Positions 32,665 to 40,660 of a DNA stretch of 64,000 bases are shown here, in pieces. Numbering within the stretch: position 1 is the stretch's first letter; each line of letters begins with the position of its first letter. The position numbers and the translations under genes are program-made. The stretch covers positions 1,302,001 to 1,366,000 of the forward strand of contig NZ_JACTAG010000002.1 of the NCBI RefSeq assembly GCF_014763045.1, in the 5' to 3' direction. This DNA comes from Sulfitobacter aestuariivivens (GTDB taxonomy: Bacteria > Pseudomonadota > Alphaproteobacteria > Rhodobacterales > Rhodobacteraceae). Under the pieces are notes generated by a model that was not told the DNA's origin, did not search any database, and saw only the letters and a program-made list of their open reading frames with translations.

Positions 32665-33036
32665 GTGAATTCAATTGCGATGGCCCAGCGCGCCTATGCG
32701 CCAACGACCGCACCGACGCGATCTGATCGAAGTGTCGAGTACGACGTCATAGCGCGTGTCACGTCCCGCCTGAAACGCGCCATCACCCGCAAAGATTTTC
32801 CTCGGCTGCTGGAAGCCTTGCATGAGAATCGCAAGCTCTGGCGGACGCTGGCGATTGAAGTTGCTGACAAGAATAATGCGCTGCCTGCCGATCTGCGCGG
32901 ACGCATTTTTTACCTCGCGGAATTCACGGATCATCAGACCCGCAGGGTCATGCGCCAGAAGGAAAGTGCGGTCCCTCTTTTGGAAGTGAACACTGCCATT
33001 CTGCGCGGCCTCAAGCAGGATGGGCCGGTCACATGA
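32665..33036 (+). CDS. flaF: Flagellar biosynthesis regulator FlaF
   Basis: FlaF (123 aa), an alphaproteobacterial factor needed for flagellin synthesis or secretion; in Caulobacter it works opposite FlbT. Family features are MAQRAYAPTTAPTRSDRSVE, the helix VTSRLKRAITRKDFPRLLEA and ENRKLWRTLAIEVADKNNAL. The segment LRGRIFYLAEFTDHQTRRVM is also characteristic. It starts at GTG 32665 behind AAGGTGAG. The ATGA overlap with flbT indicates co-translation. It is separated from fliC by 85 bases containing two hairpins. Confidence 0.93.
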   Translation: MNSIAMAQRAYAPTTAPTRSDRSVEYDVIARVTSRLKRAITRKDFPRLLEALHENRKLWRTLAIEVADKNNALPADLRGRIFYLAEFTDHQTRRVMRQKESAVPLLEVNTAILRGLKQDGPVT

Positions 33037-33437
33037 GCGGCCTAGTTCTCAAACTCGGCCCGAAAGAACGTGTGCTGATAAACGGAGCGGTCATCGAAAA
33101 CGGGGACAGGCGCAGCCGGCTTGCGATCAAAACACCCGACGCGCACATTTTGCGCCTGCGCGATGCAATCCATCCAGAAGACGCAACAACGCCTGTGCGC
33201 CGCGCGTGCTTTGCCCTGCAATTGGTCCTGTCGGGCGACAGCGATCCGCAAAAGATGCGTCCAACGCTGCTGCGCCAGTTGGAGGAACTTAGCCAGGTCT
33301 TCACAGATAGCGATAGCCGGCGGGTTCTGTCCGAAGCGAGCGCTGCCGTCATAGCGGATCAACACTACAGCACCCTAAAGCACCTGCGCGGCCTCTTGCC
33401 CCGTGAGGACCGGCTGCTTGCGATGCGGCCAAGTTGA
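33033..33437 (+). CDS. flbT: Flagellin translational regulator FlbT
   Basis: FlbT (134 aa), an RNA-acting regulator of flagellin. In Caulobacter it destabilises or represses flagellin mRNA through the 5' leader until the hook is complete. It has the expected beta-rich start GLVLKLGPKERVLINGAVIE and DRRSRLAIKTPDAHILR, then helical YSTLKHLRGLLPREDRLLA. It overlaps flaF (ATGA) and the DUF1217 gene (TGATG). The structured fliC leader at 31152-31304 is its likely target in this operon. Confidence 0.95.
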   Translation: MSGLVLKLGPKERVLINGAVIENGDRRSRLAIKTPDAHILRLRDAIHPEDATTPVRRACFALQLVLSGDSDPQKMRPTLLRQLEELSQVFTDSDSRRVLSEASAAVIADQHYSTLKHLRGLLPREDRLLAMRPS

Positions 33438-34225
33438 TGTTCCAGCCGATTGTACCAGACGGCGGATTGGTAGGGTGGCGGTTCTTGCAACGCACCTATG
33501 ACAGCCAATTTGAAACGTTCACACAATCCCCCGTTCTTCAGCGGGACACGGATTACTTCCGGGAAAAGATCAGTTCAATTACCACAGCGGAAGAGCTTGT
33601 CCTTGACCGCAGGCTGCTATCTGTCGCCCTTGGCGCCTTCGGCCTTCAGGATGACATCGACAATCGCTACTTTATCCAGAAGGTTCTGGCTGACGGCACA
33701 AACAGCGATGATGCGCTGGCCATGCGGCTTGCCGACACGAGGTACCGGGAAATGTCGGAAAGTTTCGGTTTTGGCCCGGCTGAATTCCTCAAGACTGGTG
33801 AACCCGATTTCATCGAGGTGATCATCACCAGATTTCAGACCAGCAGTTTTGAAGTCGCGTCGGGGCAACAGGATGACGCCATGCGCGTGGCACTCTACGC
33901 GCAACGAAAACTTGCTGAAATTGTGACGATGGACGGATCAGAAAACACCAAATGGTTCACGATCATGGGCGACCCGCCGATGCGGCAACTATTTGAAAAA
34001 GCCCTTAACCTCCCATCTTCAGTTGGCCAGATCGACATTGATCAGCAGCTTGTCATTTTCAAGAACCGTGCGACCCGCCTGTTTGGCGGTATCGATCTTG
34101 CACAGTTCGCAGATGCATCCGCTCGAGAGGACTTGATCGCGCGATATCTGCTTCAGGATCAAATTGACAATCTGTCAGCGGGCCTGTCATCAAACGCAAT
34201 CGCGCTCACACTTTTGCAGTCCTAG
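33437..34225 (+). CDS. DUF1217-family flagellar accessory protein
   Basis: A 262-aa mostly alpha-helical protein of the DUF1217 family, which is found almost only in alphaproteobacterial flagellar clusters; the function is not established. Features are WRFLQRTYDSQFETFTQSP, the helix AEELVLDRRLLSVALGAFGL and the repeated-looking block VLADGTNSDDALAMRLADTR. No signal peptide is present. ATG 33437 overlaps the flbT stop (TGATG); TTG 33434 is an alternative. Its stop shares CTAG (34222-34225) with the convergent fliI stop. A role linked to flagellin handling is inferred only from position. Confidence 0.85.
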   Translation: MFQPIVPDGGLVGWRFLQRTYDSQFETFTQSPVLQRDTDYFREKISSITTAEELVLDRRLLSVALGAFGLQDDIDNRYFIQKVLADGTNSDDALAMRLADTRYREMSESFGFGPAEFLKTGEPDFIEVIITRFQTSSFEVASGQQDDAMRVALYAQRKLAEIVTMDGSENTKWFTIMGDPPMRQLFEKALNLPSSVGQIDIDQQLVIFKNRATRLFGGIDLAQFADASAREDLIARYLLQDQIDNLSAGLSSNAIALTLLQS

Positions 34226-35595
34226 GCGGCGTCTGGTGGGGCCTGAGGTAAACTTCGCGTCTGCAACGGCAGACGGCGCATCACCAATTTGAGTTGTTGA
34301 AAACTCTGTTCAACACTTGGCTCCTCTGTGCGGGCAAGAAACCCTTCCAATTCGGTTTCCAGCGCGATTGCCTGGTCGAGTTCGGGATCGCTGCCCGGCT
34401 GATAAAGGCCAGCGCGGATCATCATCGCATTTCGATCATAGAGTCCCATCAGCTTGCGGGTTTGGGCGAGCAATGCGTTTTCCTCTGGTGTTGCTGCTGC
34501 GGGCAGGCTGCGCGACACAGATCGCACGACGTCAATCGCAGGATAGCGTCCACGCTCCGCGATGGCGCGGTCCAGCACGACATGCCCGTCGAGAACGCCA
34601 CGCAAGATGTCAGCGATGGGCTCTTCCATATCTGAGCCCGCAACGAGCACACTGAAAATGCCGGTGATGTCACCCTGACCACCTGCGCCGCTGCCCGCCC
34701 GTTCACACAAAGACATGATTTGATGCGCCGTCGACGGCGGATAGCCTCGCAACACTGGCGCTTCGCCTGCGGCGACGGCGACTTCGCGGTGCGCCTCGGC
34801 AAAGCGGGTGATGGAATCGGCCAGAAACAGCACTGATTTCCCCTGATCCCGGAAATGTTCAGCGACGGCCATGCCCGTGAAGGCACAGCGCCTTCGTTGA
34901 AGGGGCGATTGATCGGATGTGGCTGTGACAACAACAGTGCGTTTGAGCCCTTCAGGCCCGATCACCTCGTCCAGGAAATGACGCAGTTCGCGCCCACGTT
35001 CGCCAATCAATGCAATGACGATGACATCCGATTGCATGTGTTTGGCCAGATGGCCCAACAGGCTGCTTTTACCGACGCCGGATCCTGCGAACAATCCGAT
35101 GCGCTGACCCTGTGCAATGGGCAAAAGCGTATTGAAAACCGCGGCGCCGGTTTCAAGCCGTGCACCCAACGGGCGCCGGTCCGCCGCGGGCGGCGGTGCC
35201 GAGCGAAGCGCGCGCGGCGACAGTCCCCGCATCAGCGGCCGCCCATCCAGAGGTTGGCCATAAGGATCAACGACGCGGCCAATCCAGTCGTCACTTGGCG
35301 CAATATCGTCAGACCCCAGCAAGGTGGCGCGATCACCCAAAGCGACCCCGTCTGGAGGGGCATCCGGCAATACGACCAAAGTGTCACCTTGCAGTTGCAC
35401 GATTTCACCCTTGAGAGGTTTGTGATCGCAGCGAGTGATCTTGACCCAGTCGCCGGTTCGGGCGGTATCCGCCAAGCCTGCCACACGGACCACGCCCGCC
35501 TGGACGCCGGCCACGCGCCCGGCGGGGCGCACGGCATCAAGCGTGTCAATTTGGGCCCGAAGGCCGTCAAGGTTTGGCAAGTACTTCATTTTCAT
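34222..35595 (-). CDS. fliI: Flagellar export ATPase FliI
   Basis: FliI (457 aa), the F1-beta-like ATPase of the flagellar type III export apparatus. The Walker A loop is AGSGVGKSSLL (about 170-180) and the Walker B region is SVLFLADSITRFAEAHREVA. Family signatures YPPSTAHQIMSLCERAGSG and ILRGVLDGHVVLDRAIAERG are present. Two adjacent starts are possible (ATG 35595 and 35589); both are near GGGATCGG, and 35595 is used. It is divergent from flgB with a CtrA-like site between them. No fliJ-like gene is adjacent on this strand. Confidence 0.96.
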   Translation of the reverse strand: MKMKYLPNLDGLRAQIDTLDAVRPAGRVAGVQAGVVRVAGLADTARTGDWVKITRCDHKPLKGEIVQLQGDTLVVLPDAPPDGVALGDRATLLGSDDIAPSDDWIGRVVDPYGQPLDGRPLMRGLSPRALRSAPPPAADRRPLGARLETGAAVFNTLLPIAQGQRIGLFAGSGVGKSSLLGHLAKHMQSDVIVIALIGERGRELRHFLDEVIGPEGLKRTVVVTATSDQSPLQRRRCAFTGMAVAEHFRDQGKSVLFLADSITRFAEAHREVAVAAGEAPVLRGYPPSTAHQIMSLCERAGSGAGGQGDITGIFSVLVAGSDMEEPIADILRGVLDGHVVLDRAIAERGRYPAIDVVRSVSRSLPAAATPEENALLAQTRKLMGLYDRNAMMIRAGLYQPGSDPELDQAIALETELEGFLARTEEPSVEQSFQQLKLVMRRLPLQTRSLPQAPPDAA

Positions 35596-35633
35596 CCGAT
35601 CCCAGCTGCAAACCCTTTCTAAAGGAATCAGAG

Positions 35634-35648
35634 TTAAGCCTTGGTTGA
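35634..35648. promoter_or_regulatory. Candidate CtrA-binding site between fliI and flgB
   Basis: TTAA-GCCTTGG-TTGA: one mismatch from TTAA-N7-TTAA. It lies 39 bases upstream of fliI and 24 bases upstream of flgB. The short distance to flgB makes activation of fliI the easier reading. Confidence 0.45.
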
Positions 35649-35671
35649 AATCGCAGGAGGGAGAACCCCCG

Positions 35672-36058
35672 ATGTTCGACAGACTTGATGTCTTCAAGAT
35701 ATCGATCGCCATGGCAAAGCACGCCGGCCAGAAACAGGCCATTGTTGCGCAAAATGTAGCTAACGCGGATACGCCGGGATACGTTGCGCGAACCCTCCCA
35801 GATTTCAAGACAGTCTATCAGCCCGCGGGTTTGGTGCGGTCCCAAATTGCAACCCGTGCATCGCACTTGAACGGCGCGATGCCGGGTCACGGCCATGTTC
35901 GCCCGATCGCGAACAAAATGCAGGCCAGCCCAAACGGAAATCAGGTGTCATTGGAGGAAGAGATGCTGAATTCCGTCGCCGCAAAGCGCCAGCATGACCG
36001 CGCAATAGCGATTTACAAGTCATCCCTGAAGATCCTGCGCAGCACGATCCGCAGCTAG
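35672..36058 (+). CDS. flgB: Flagellar basal-body rod protein FlgB
   Basis: FlgB (128 aa), the proximal rod subunit. The hallmark rod motif AIVAQNVANADTPGYVARTL lies at residues 24-43 and the carboxy-terminal assembly helix at the end (RAIAIYKSSLKILRSTIRS). It is exported by the flagellar type III system into the periplasm. The start is ATG 35672 with GGAGGGAGAA upstream; longer upstream frames are antisense to fliI. It is the first gene of the plus-strand operon flgB-flgC-fliE-fliQ-flgF-flgG-flgA-flgH-fliL. Confidence 0.96.
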   Translation: MFDRLDVFKISIAMAKHAGQKQAIVAQNVANADTPGYVARTLPDFKTVYQPAGLVRSQIATRASHLNGAMPGHGHVRPIANKMQASPNGNQVSLEEEMLNSVAAKRQHDRAIAIYKSSLKILRSTIRS

Positions 36059-36068
36059 GAGATATCAT

Positions 36069-36461
36069 ATGAATGATCTATCAAAATCTCTTGAAGTTTC
36101 TTCCAGCGGCTTGCGGGCGCAGGCGGCGCGCCTGCGGCACTTGTCCGAGAACATTTCGAATGCTGATACACCCGGGTATCGGCGCAAGATGATCTCGTTC
36201 GAGGCGGCGATGTCAGACCGAAGCGGTGTCGCTGAGGTATCTCCTGGTCGCGTGCGCCTTGATCGGACAGAGCTGACGCGCATTCATGATCCCAGTCACC
36301 CGCTTGCGGATGAAACGGGCCATTTCGATAGCTCCAACGTCGATCTGTTGATCGAACTGGCCGACGCGCGCGAGGCCCAGCGCAGCTATGAGGCAAATCT
36401 CAAGATGTTCGAACAATCGCGCAAGATGTCTTCCGGACTGATGGACCTTTTGCGCCGTTGA
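36069..36461 (+). CDS. flgC: Flagellar basal-body rod protein FlgC
   Basis: FlgC (130 aa), proximal rod protein. The amino-terminal rod motif RHLSENISNADTPGYRRKM and the carboxy-terminal DLLIELADAREAQRSYEANL are typical. It carries the HPLADETGHFDSSNVDLL stretch common to alphaproteobacterial FlgC. AGGAGATATC ahead of ATG 36069 is a strong ribosome site. It sits 10 bases after flgB. Confidence 0.97.
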   Translation: MNDLSKSLEVSSSGLRAQAARLRHLSENISNADTPGYRRKMISFEAAMSDRSGVAEVSPGRVRLDRTELTRIHDPSHPLADETGHFDSSNVDLLIELADAREAQRSYEANLKMFEQSRKMSSGLMDLLRR

Positions 36462-36498
36462 ATCCGTAAACGCACCTCAGAAAAACAGGAGATCCAGA

Positions 36499-36786
36499 AT
36501 GGAGATCAGAGGCCTTTCGGCGATAGAGAAATACGCTGCTTCCAAACCGGCAACAGACCCCGGTGAGGGGAAGGGAATCGCGGCAACGGCAGGGCGTGTC
36601 ATTGGCGATTTCGCGACCACGCTGGCGCAGACCGAAGAAACCGCCAAGACGGCGATGATCGGCGACGCTGATCCCCATGCGCTTGTCACGGCCCTCGCCC
36701 AGACCGAACTGGTGGTAGAGACCGCGGTGTCGGTGCGCAACAAGGTGGTCGAGGCCTATCAGGAAATTCTGCGGATGCCGGTCTGA
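36499..36786 (+). CDS. fliE: Flagellar hook-basal body complex protein FliE
   Basis: FliE (95 aa) joins the MS ring to the proximal rod. The conserved part is carboxy-terminal: ALAQTELVVETAVSVRNKVV then EAYQEILRMPV, the FliE signature. ACAGGAGATCCAGA precedes ATG 36499. The stop overlaps the fliQ start by one base (TGATG), indicating coupled translation of FliE with the export-gate subunit FliQ. Confidence 0.96.
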   Translation: MEIRGLSAIEKYAASKPATDPGEGKGIAATAGRVIGDFATTLAQTEETAKTAMIGDADPHALVTALAQTELVVETAVSVRNKVVEAYQEILRMPV

Positions 36787-37055
36787 TGCTGGATGAGATA
36801 CTGTTCTTCGACACCATGCGTCAGGGGCTTTGGGTCGCAGTGATCATTTCCCTGCCGATCCTGACGGTGGCGCTGCTGGCCGGTCTGGCGATTGGTCTGG
36901 TTCAGGCCCTGACTTCTATCCAGGAAATGACACTGACGTTTGTTCCCAAACTGGCCTGTATAGCCTTGGTTTTCTGGGCCTCCATGGGGTTCATGACCCA
37001 ATCGCTGGTCGCTTACTTCGATGATCGCATCGTGCCCCTGATTGCTGGAGGATAG
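36786..37055 (+). CDS. fliQ: Flagellar biosynthetic protein FliQ
   Basis: FliQ (89 aa), a small subunit of the FliPQR export gate with two transmembrane helices (about 14-38 and 52-76). Family pattern: DTMRQGLWVAVIISLPILTV, ALTSIQEMTLTFVPKLACI. It contributes four copies to the gate helix stack in the known structure. It is separated from fliP and fliR in this genome: fliP is at 52794 and fliR at 41739. Confidence 0.97.
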   Translation: MLDEILFFDTMRQGLWVAVIISLPILTVALLAGLAIGLVQALTSIQEMTLTFVPKLACIALVFWASMGFMTQSLVAYFDDRIVPLIAGG

Positions 37056-37056
37056 C

Positions 37057-37767
37057 ATGGAAAACACCGGATACGTCACACTGACACGCCAATCGGGACT
37101 GGCACGCGAGTTGCAAGTGGTCGCGAACAACATCGCCAATGCGGCGACGACCGGATTTCGTGCGGAGGGTGTGATCTTTTCCGAACATGTGCAGCCTGTT
37201 CGCGTTGGCCCGTCGCTTTCCATGGGGCAAGGCAATGTACGCAACACATCCTTTGTCCAAGGAGGGCTGAACCAGACCGGCGGGTCCTTCGATTTCGCAA
37301 TCGAAGGGGATGCATACTTCCTGATCGAAACACCGGCAGGCGAACGGCTGAGCCGGAATGGGGCTTTTACGCCCAACGCCGAAGGCCAACTGGTCACCAG
37401 TGACGGCTATCCCGTACTGGACATCGGCGGCACCCCGCTGTTCACTCCGCCGGGTGAGCAGGTCGCCGTCGCAGCCGATGGCACGCTTAGCGTTCAGGGT
37501 CAGCCGCTGGGACAGATGGCATTGGTTACGGCCACAGACCCCAAGACCCTGATCCGCGAGGATGGCGTGCTGTTTCGCGCTGACGAGGGGTATGAACCCG
37601 CAGAAAATGCGCGTGTCATGCAAGGTTTCACCGAAAGCTCAAATGTGAACGCGGTGGGCCAACTGGTTCGCCTCATTGAGGTGCAGCGCGCCTATGAGAT
37701 GGGTCAAAGTTTTCTGGAAAGCGAAGACGAACGTGTGCGTGCGGCCATGAAGGCCCTGCTCACATAA
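37057..37767 (+). CDS. flgF: Flagellar basal-body rod protein FlgF
   Basis: FlgF (236 aa), rod protein. The amino-terminal motif ELQVVANNIANAATTGFRAE is followed by FlgF/G/E-type core GSFDFAIEGDAYFLIETPAG and RNGAFTPNAEGQLVTSDGY. The carboxy-terminal assembly helix (QLVRLIEVQRAYEMGQSFL) closes the protein. ATG 37057 follows TGGAGGATAGC and lies one base after the fliQ stop. flgG follows 27 bases later. Confidence 0.96.
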   Translation: MENTGYVTLTRQSGLARELQVVANNIANAATTGFRAEGVIFSEHVQPVRVGPSLSMGQGNVRNTSFVQGGLNQTGGSFDFAIEGDAYFLIETPAGERLSRNGAFTPNAEGQLVTSDGYPVLDIGGTPLFTPPGEQVAVAADGTLSVQGQPLGQMALVTATDPKTLIREDGVLFRADEGYEPAENARVMQGFTESSNVNAVGQLVRLIEVQRAYEMGQSFLESEDERVRAAMKALLT

Positions 37768-37794
37768 CCCTAATTCCGACGAAAGGACGCTAAA

Positions 37795-38580
37795 ATGCGC
37801 GCTTTGAAAATCGCGGCGACCGGCATGGCCGCCCAACAGATGCGGGTTGAGACGATATCAAACAACCTGTCGAACATGTCTACCACAGGGTACAACGCGC
37901 GCCGGGCCGAGTTTGCCGATTTGCACTATCAGCAAATGGCGCGCGCCGGCACGGTCAATGCCTCGGACGGGACGGTATTGCCGACGGGGATCCAATTGGG
38001 TTTGGGTGTACGGCCTGCGGCAGTGTCCATGCAGCTTGCGCAGGGTGGGATCTCACCCACTGGCGGTGATCTGGATGTGGCGATCGAAGGGCTTGGTTAT
38101 CTGGAGGTCGTGATGCCCTCTGGTCAGATGGCCTATACCCGCGATGGTGGGTTAAAACGCACGGGTGAGGGGCTGATCGTGACCTCAGATGGCTTTCCGG
38201 TACAGCCCGAGATCGTCATCCCCGCCGACGCCCGCAGCATCTCGATCAACGCCGCAGGCGAGGTTTTCGCCTATTTCGATGACACTGCTGAGGGTCAGCC
38301 GCTGGGGCAACTTAACCTGGCGGGCTTTACCAATCCTAAAGGGTTGGAGGCCTTGGGCAGCAACCTTTTTGCTGAAACCGAAGGGTCAGGCCCAGCCTTG
38401 GTTGGTACCCCGGGTGAGGATGGCCTTGGCACCCTCAGGCAGGGATATCTTGAAGACAGTTCCGTGGATGCCGTGCGCGAAATCACGGAGCTGATCGAGG
38501 CACAACGCGGTTATGAAATGAATGCCAAAGTCATCTCTGCCGCCGATCAGATGATGAGCGCGACAACACAGGTGCGATGA
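37795..38580 (+). CDS. flgG: Flagellar distal rod protein FlgG
   Basis: FlgG (261 aa), distal rod subunit. It begins RALKIAATGMAAQQMRVETI and SNNLSNMSTTGYNARRAEFA. The core has GGDLDVAIEGLGYLEVVMPS and the end VREITELIEAQRGYEMNAKV, all typical. Length equals the family standard (about 260 aa). AAAGGACGCTAAA precedes ATG 37795. The stop overlaps flgA (ATGA). Confidence 0.98.
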   Translation: MRALKIAATGMAAQQMRVETISNNLSNMSTTGYNARRAEFADLHYQQMARAGTVNASDGTVLPTGIQLGLGVRPAAVSMQLAQGGISPTGGDLDVAIEGLGYLEVVMPSGQMAYTRDGGLKRTGEGLIVTSDGFPVQPEIVIPADARSISINAAGEVFAYFDDTAEGQPLGQLNLAGFTNPKGLEALGSNLFAETEGSGPALVGTPGEDGLGTLRQGYLEDSSVDAVREITELIEAQRGYEMNAKVISAADQMMSATTQVR

Positions 38581-38996
38581 TGATCTGGCGTGCCCTTCTC
38601 TTTTTGTGCCTGGCGTATCCCGCTGGGGCGGAAACCATCGTCGCGGCCCGTACCATTCGGGCACATGCAATTATCCTGCCGACCGATGTCACCCTTTCCA
38701 CAGCCCAGATGGCCAATGGTTTCGGGCAGGCCGCGGATGTTGTGGGCCAAGAGGCGCGTGTTGTCCTTTATGCGGGACGCCCGATCTTGATCGATGATAT
38801 TGGGCCTCCGGCAATTGTGACGCGCAACCAATTGGTGCGCGTGGTCTTTCAGGGTGCCGGGCTGTCCATCGCCACCGAAGCCCGCGCGCTTGAGCGTGGC
38901 GCGGCAGGGGACCGCATCCGCATCATGAACCTCAGTTCGCGGGCGACACTTTTTGGCCAAATACAGGACGATGGCACGATCAAAGTGCACAGATAG
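38577..38996 (+). CDS. flgA: P-ring assembly chaperone FlgA
   Basis: FlgA (139 aa), a periplasmic chaperone for P-ring (FlgI) assembly. It has a signal peptide (MMIWRALLFLCLAYPAGA) and a single SAF-domain-containing body: VVAARTIRAHAIILPTDVTL-like start and RDNxVRI-like GDRIRIMNLSSRATLFGQIQ near the end. It is shorter than the enterobacterial form (about 220 aa), as is usual in Rhodobacterales. Two adjacent ATGs (38577 and 38580) are possible. It is followed 8 bases later by flgH. Confidence 0.93.
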   Translation: MMIWRALLFLCLAYPAGAETIVAARTIRAHAIILPTDVTLSTAQMANGFGQAADVVGQEARVVLYAGRPILIDDIGPPAIVTRNQLVRVVFQGAGLSIATEARALERGAAGDRIRIMNLSSRATLFGQIQDDGTIKVHR

Positions 38997-39004
38997 GATC
39001 AATT

Positions 39005-39733
39005 ATGACCAAACTTTCTGCCGCGATGCTTGGCCTTGCAGTGCTTTGCGCCTGCGGGCGAGAAGATCACATCGGCAAACCCCCCAGCTTTTCCGAACCT
39101 ATGCAGGGGCAGGAACATTCTGCGATGATCAATCCGGGGCTGCCACTGCGACTGGAAGAGACGCAGCCGATTTATCGTGCCTCGCTTTGGTCTGGGACGC
39201 GGCAGTCCCTGTTGGGCGATCGGCGCGCGGACCAGCGCGGCGATATCCTGACCGTGGTGATCGAAATCGATGAACGTGCAGAGATTTCAAACCAGACCGA
39301 CAGATCCCGTTCGGGCAACGAAAGCCTTGGCGTTCCCGGCCTGTTCGGCATTCCACAGCGTCTGGATACTCAACTGCCCGAAGGCGCCTCGTCAGCAGAG
39401 CTCGTTGAGATTGCCTCGAACAGCAGTTCGTCTGGGGACGGATCTGTCAAACGCAACGAAAAACTGGAATTGCGTGTGGCTGCGACCGTCATTGATGTGC
39501 TGCCGAACGGGGTGCTCTCCATCGCCGGATCACAGGAACTAAGGGTCAATTTCGAACTCCGCGAACTATTGGTGACTGGATACGTGCGCCCTGCGGATAT
39601 CTCCCGCCAAAACGAGATCACCTATGACAAGATTGCCTCGGCGCGGGTGTCCTATGGCGGACGCGGCCAGATCACGGATGTCCAACAACCCCGCATCGGC
39701 CAGCAGCTGCTGGACGTGGTTCTGCCATTTTAG
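39005..39733 (+). CDS. flgH: Flagellar L-ring protein FlgH (lipoprotein)
   Basis: FlgH (242 aa), outer-membrane L-ring subunit. A lipoprotein signal (AAMLGLAVLCACG) has Cys17 as the lipidation site. Conserved ring segments are SLWSGTRQSLLGDRRADQRG, DILTVVIEIDERAEISNQTD and LSIAGSQELRVNFELRELLV. The segment GYVRPADISRQNEITYDKIA and the ending YGGRGQITDVQQPRIGQQLL are also typical. AGGATCAATT precedes ATG 39005. Confidence 0.97.
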   Translation: MTKLSAAMLGLAVLCACGREDHIGKPPSFSEPMQGQEHSAMINPGLPLRLEETQPIYRASLWSGTRQSLLGDRRADQRGDILTVVIEIDERAEISNQTDRSRSGNESLGVPGLFGIPQRLDTQLPEGASSAELVEIASNSSSSGDGSVKRNEKLELRVAATVIDVLPNGVLSIAGSQELRVNFELRELLVTGYVRPADISRQNEITYDKIASARVSYGGRGQITDVQQPRIGQQLLDVVLPF

Positions 39734-39742
39734 GAGCGCGCC

Positions 39743-40240
39743 ATGCGAATGCTGTTACCTCTCTTGTTGCTGCTGATTGGCTCAGCCGCCGGTGTCGCCG
39801 CCGGCATCTACTTTCGGCCTGCGGCTGACACGGGGCCTGCGGCGTCGCAAACATCTGATCCTACCGTCACGATGCCTGAAAATGGCGGAAAAGGCGTGAA
39901 GGATGACAGCGGCGCTGTTGAGTATGTCAAGCTGAGCAATCAGTTCGTCGTTCCGATCGTCAAGGGCGGCAATGTTGCATCGCTGGTGGTCCTGGCGCTG
40001 AGCATGGAAGTGCCCGCGGGACTGAAAGAGACGATCTATCGCCACGAACCCAAGCTGCGGGATTCGTTTCTTCAGGTGCTTTTTGATCATGCAAATGTGG
40101 GGGGGTTCGATGGCGCATTCACACAAGCAACGATGCTTTCACAGCTGCGCGCTGCATTGCGCGAGGTGGCGCAACGCGACATTGGAAAGGATCAGGTCAA
40201 CGATGTTCTGATCACGGAAATCGCCCGCCAGGACTATTGA
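39743..40240 (+). CDS. FliL-family protein (second copy, operon end)
   Basis: A 165-aa protein with one amino-terminal transmembrane helix (residues 3-23). A periplasmic FliL-like stomatin/SPFH-type domain follows: YVKLSNQFVVPIVKGGNVAS, LVVLALSMEVPAGLKETIYR and the closing RALREVAQRDIGKDQV-like block. FliL proteins form rings around stators. A more canonical FliL is encoded at 49627, so this is a second, divergent family member. GGAG lies 6 bases before ATG 39743. It is the last gene of the flgB operon, and its stop touches the stop of the convergent 139-aa gene. Confidence 0.8.
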   Translation: MRMLLPLLLLLIGSAAGVAAGIYFRPAADTGPAASQTSDPTVTMPENGGKGVKDDSGAVEYVKLSNQFVVPIVKGGNVASLVVLALSMEVPAGLKETIYRHEPKLRDSFLQVLFDHANVGGFDGAFTQATMLSQLRAALREVAQRDIGKDQVNDVLITEIARQDY

Positions 40241-40660
40241 TTACCGCAAACCAGCAATGCTCAAAGCGATCGCTTCTTCAAGTTGGCGCTGTGCATTGGA
40301 TCGCCGCATTCCTGCGGTCCGTTCTTTTTGCAACTCGTTCACTACCGACATCTTGCCGTGGGCCTGCCGGACATCGCGCAAATGATGACCCTTGGCAGCG
40401 AGGACCTGCGCCAATTGCAGGTTCAGCGCTGTACGCGTCCGTTCGGTCCATGTTTGCCAGACCACGTCCGCACCAACCGACTGCATCTGATGCATTGCCT
40501 GGGTCGCGGCGCTGGCCTGCAGGCGCACGTCATCCAGGTTTGCGAGTTTCATCCGCAGCCCCTTTTCGCGGGCGACCAGTTTTGCAAACGCAAGCTGCCT
40601 ATGGGCGTACACGGCCTCCGTAATCGTCTTCAAATCGGTCAGGGCGCTTGCGTCGGTCAT
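40241..40660 (-). CDS. Small helical protein behind flhB (FliJ-like candidate)
   Basis: A 139-aa protein that is almost entirely alpha-helical with heptad-like spacing, typified by LKTITEAVYAHRQLAFAKLV and a long charged helix RTALNLQLAQVLAAKGHHLR. No signal peptide or membrane segment is present. I recognise no family. Size, coiled-coil character and overlap with the export gene flhB (ATGA) resemble FliJ, the export ATPase stalk protein, which is otherwise missing from the window. The sequence match is not sufficient to name it. It ends tail to tail with the fliL-like gene. Confidence 0.75.
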   Translation of the reverse strand: MTDASALTDLKTITEAVYAHRQLAFAKLVAREKGLRMKLANLDDVRLQASAATQAMHQMQSVGADVVWQTWTERTRTALNLQLAQVLAAKGHHLRDVRQAHGKMSVVNELQKERTAGMRRSNAQRQLEEAIALSIAGLR

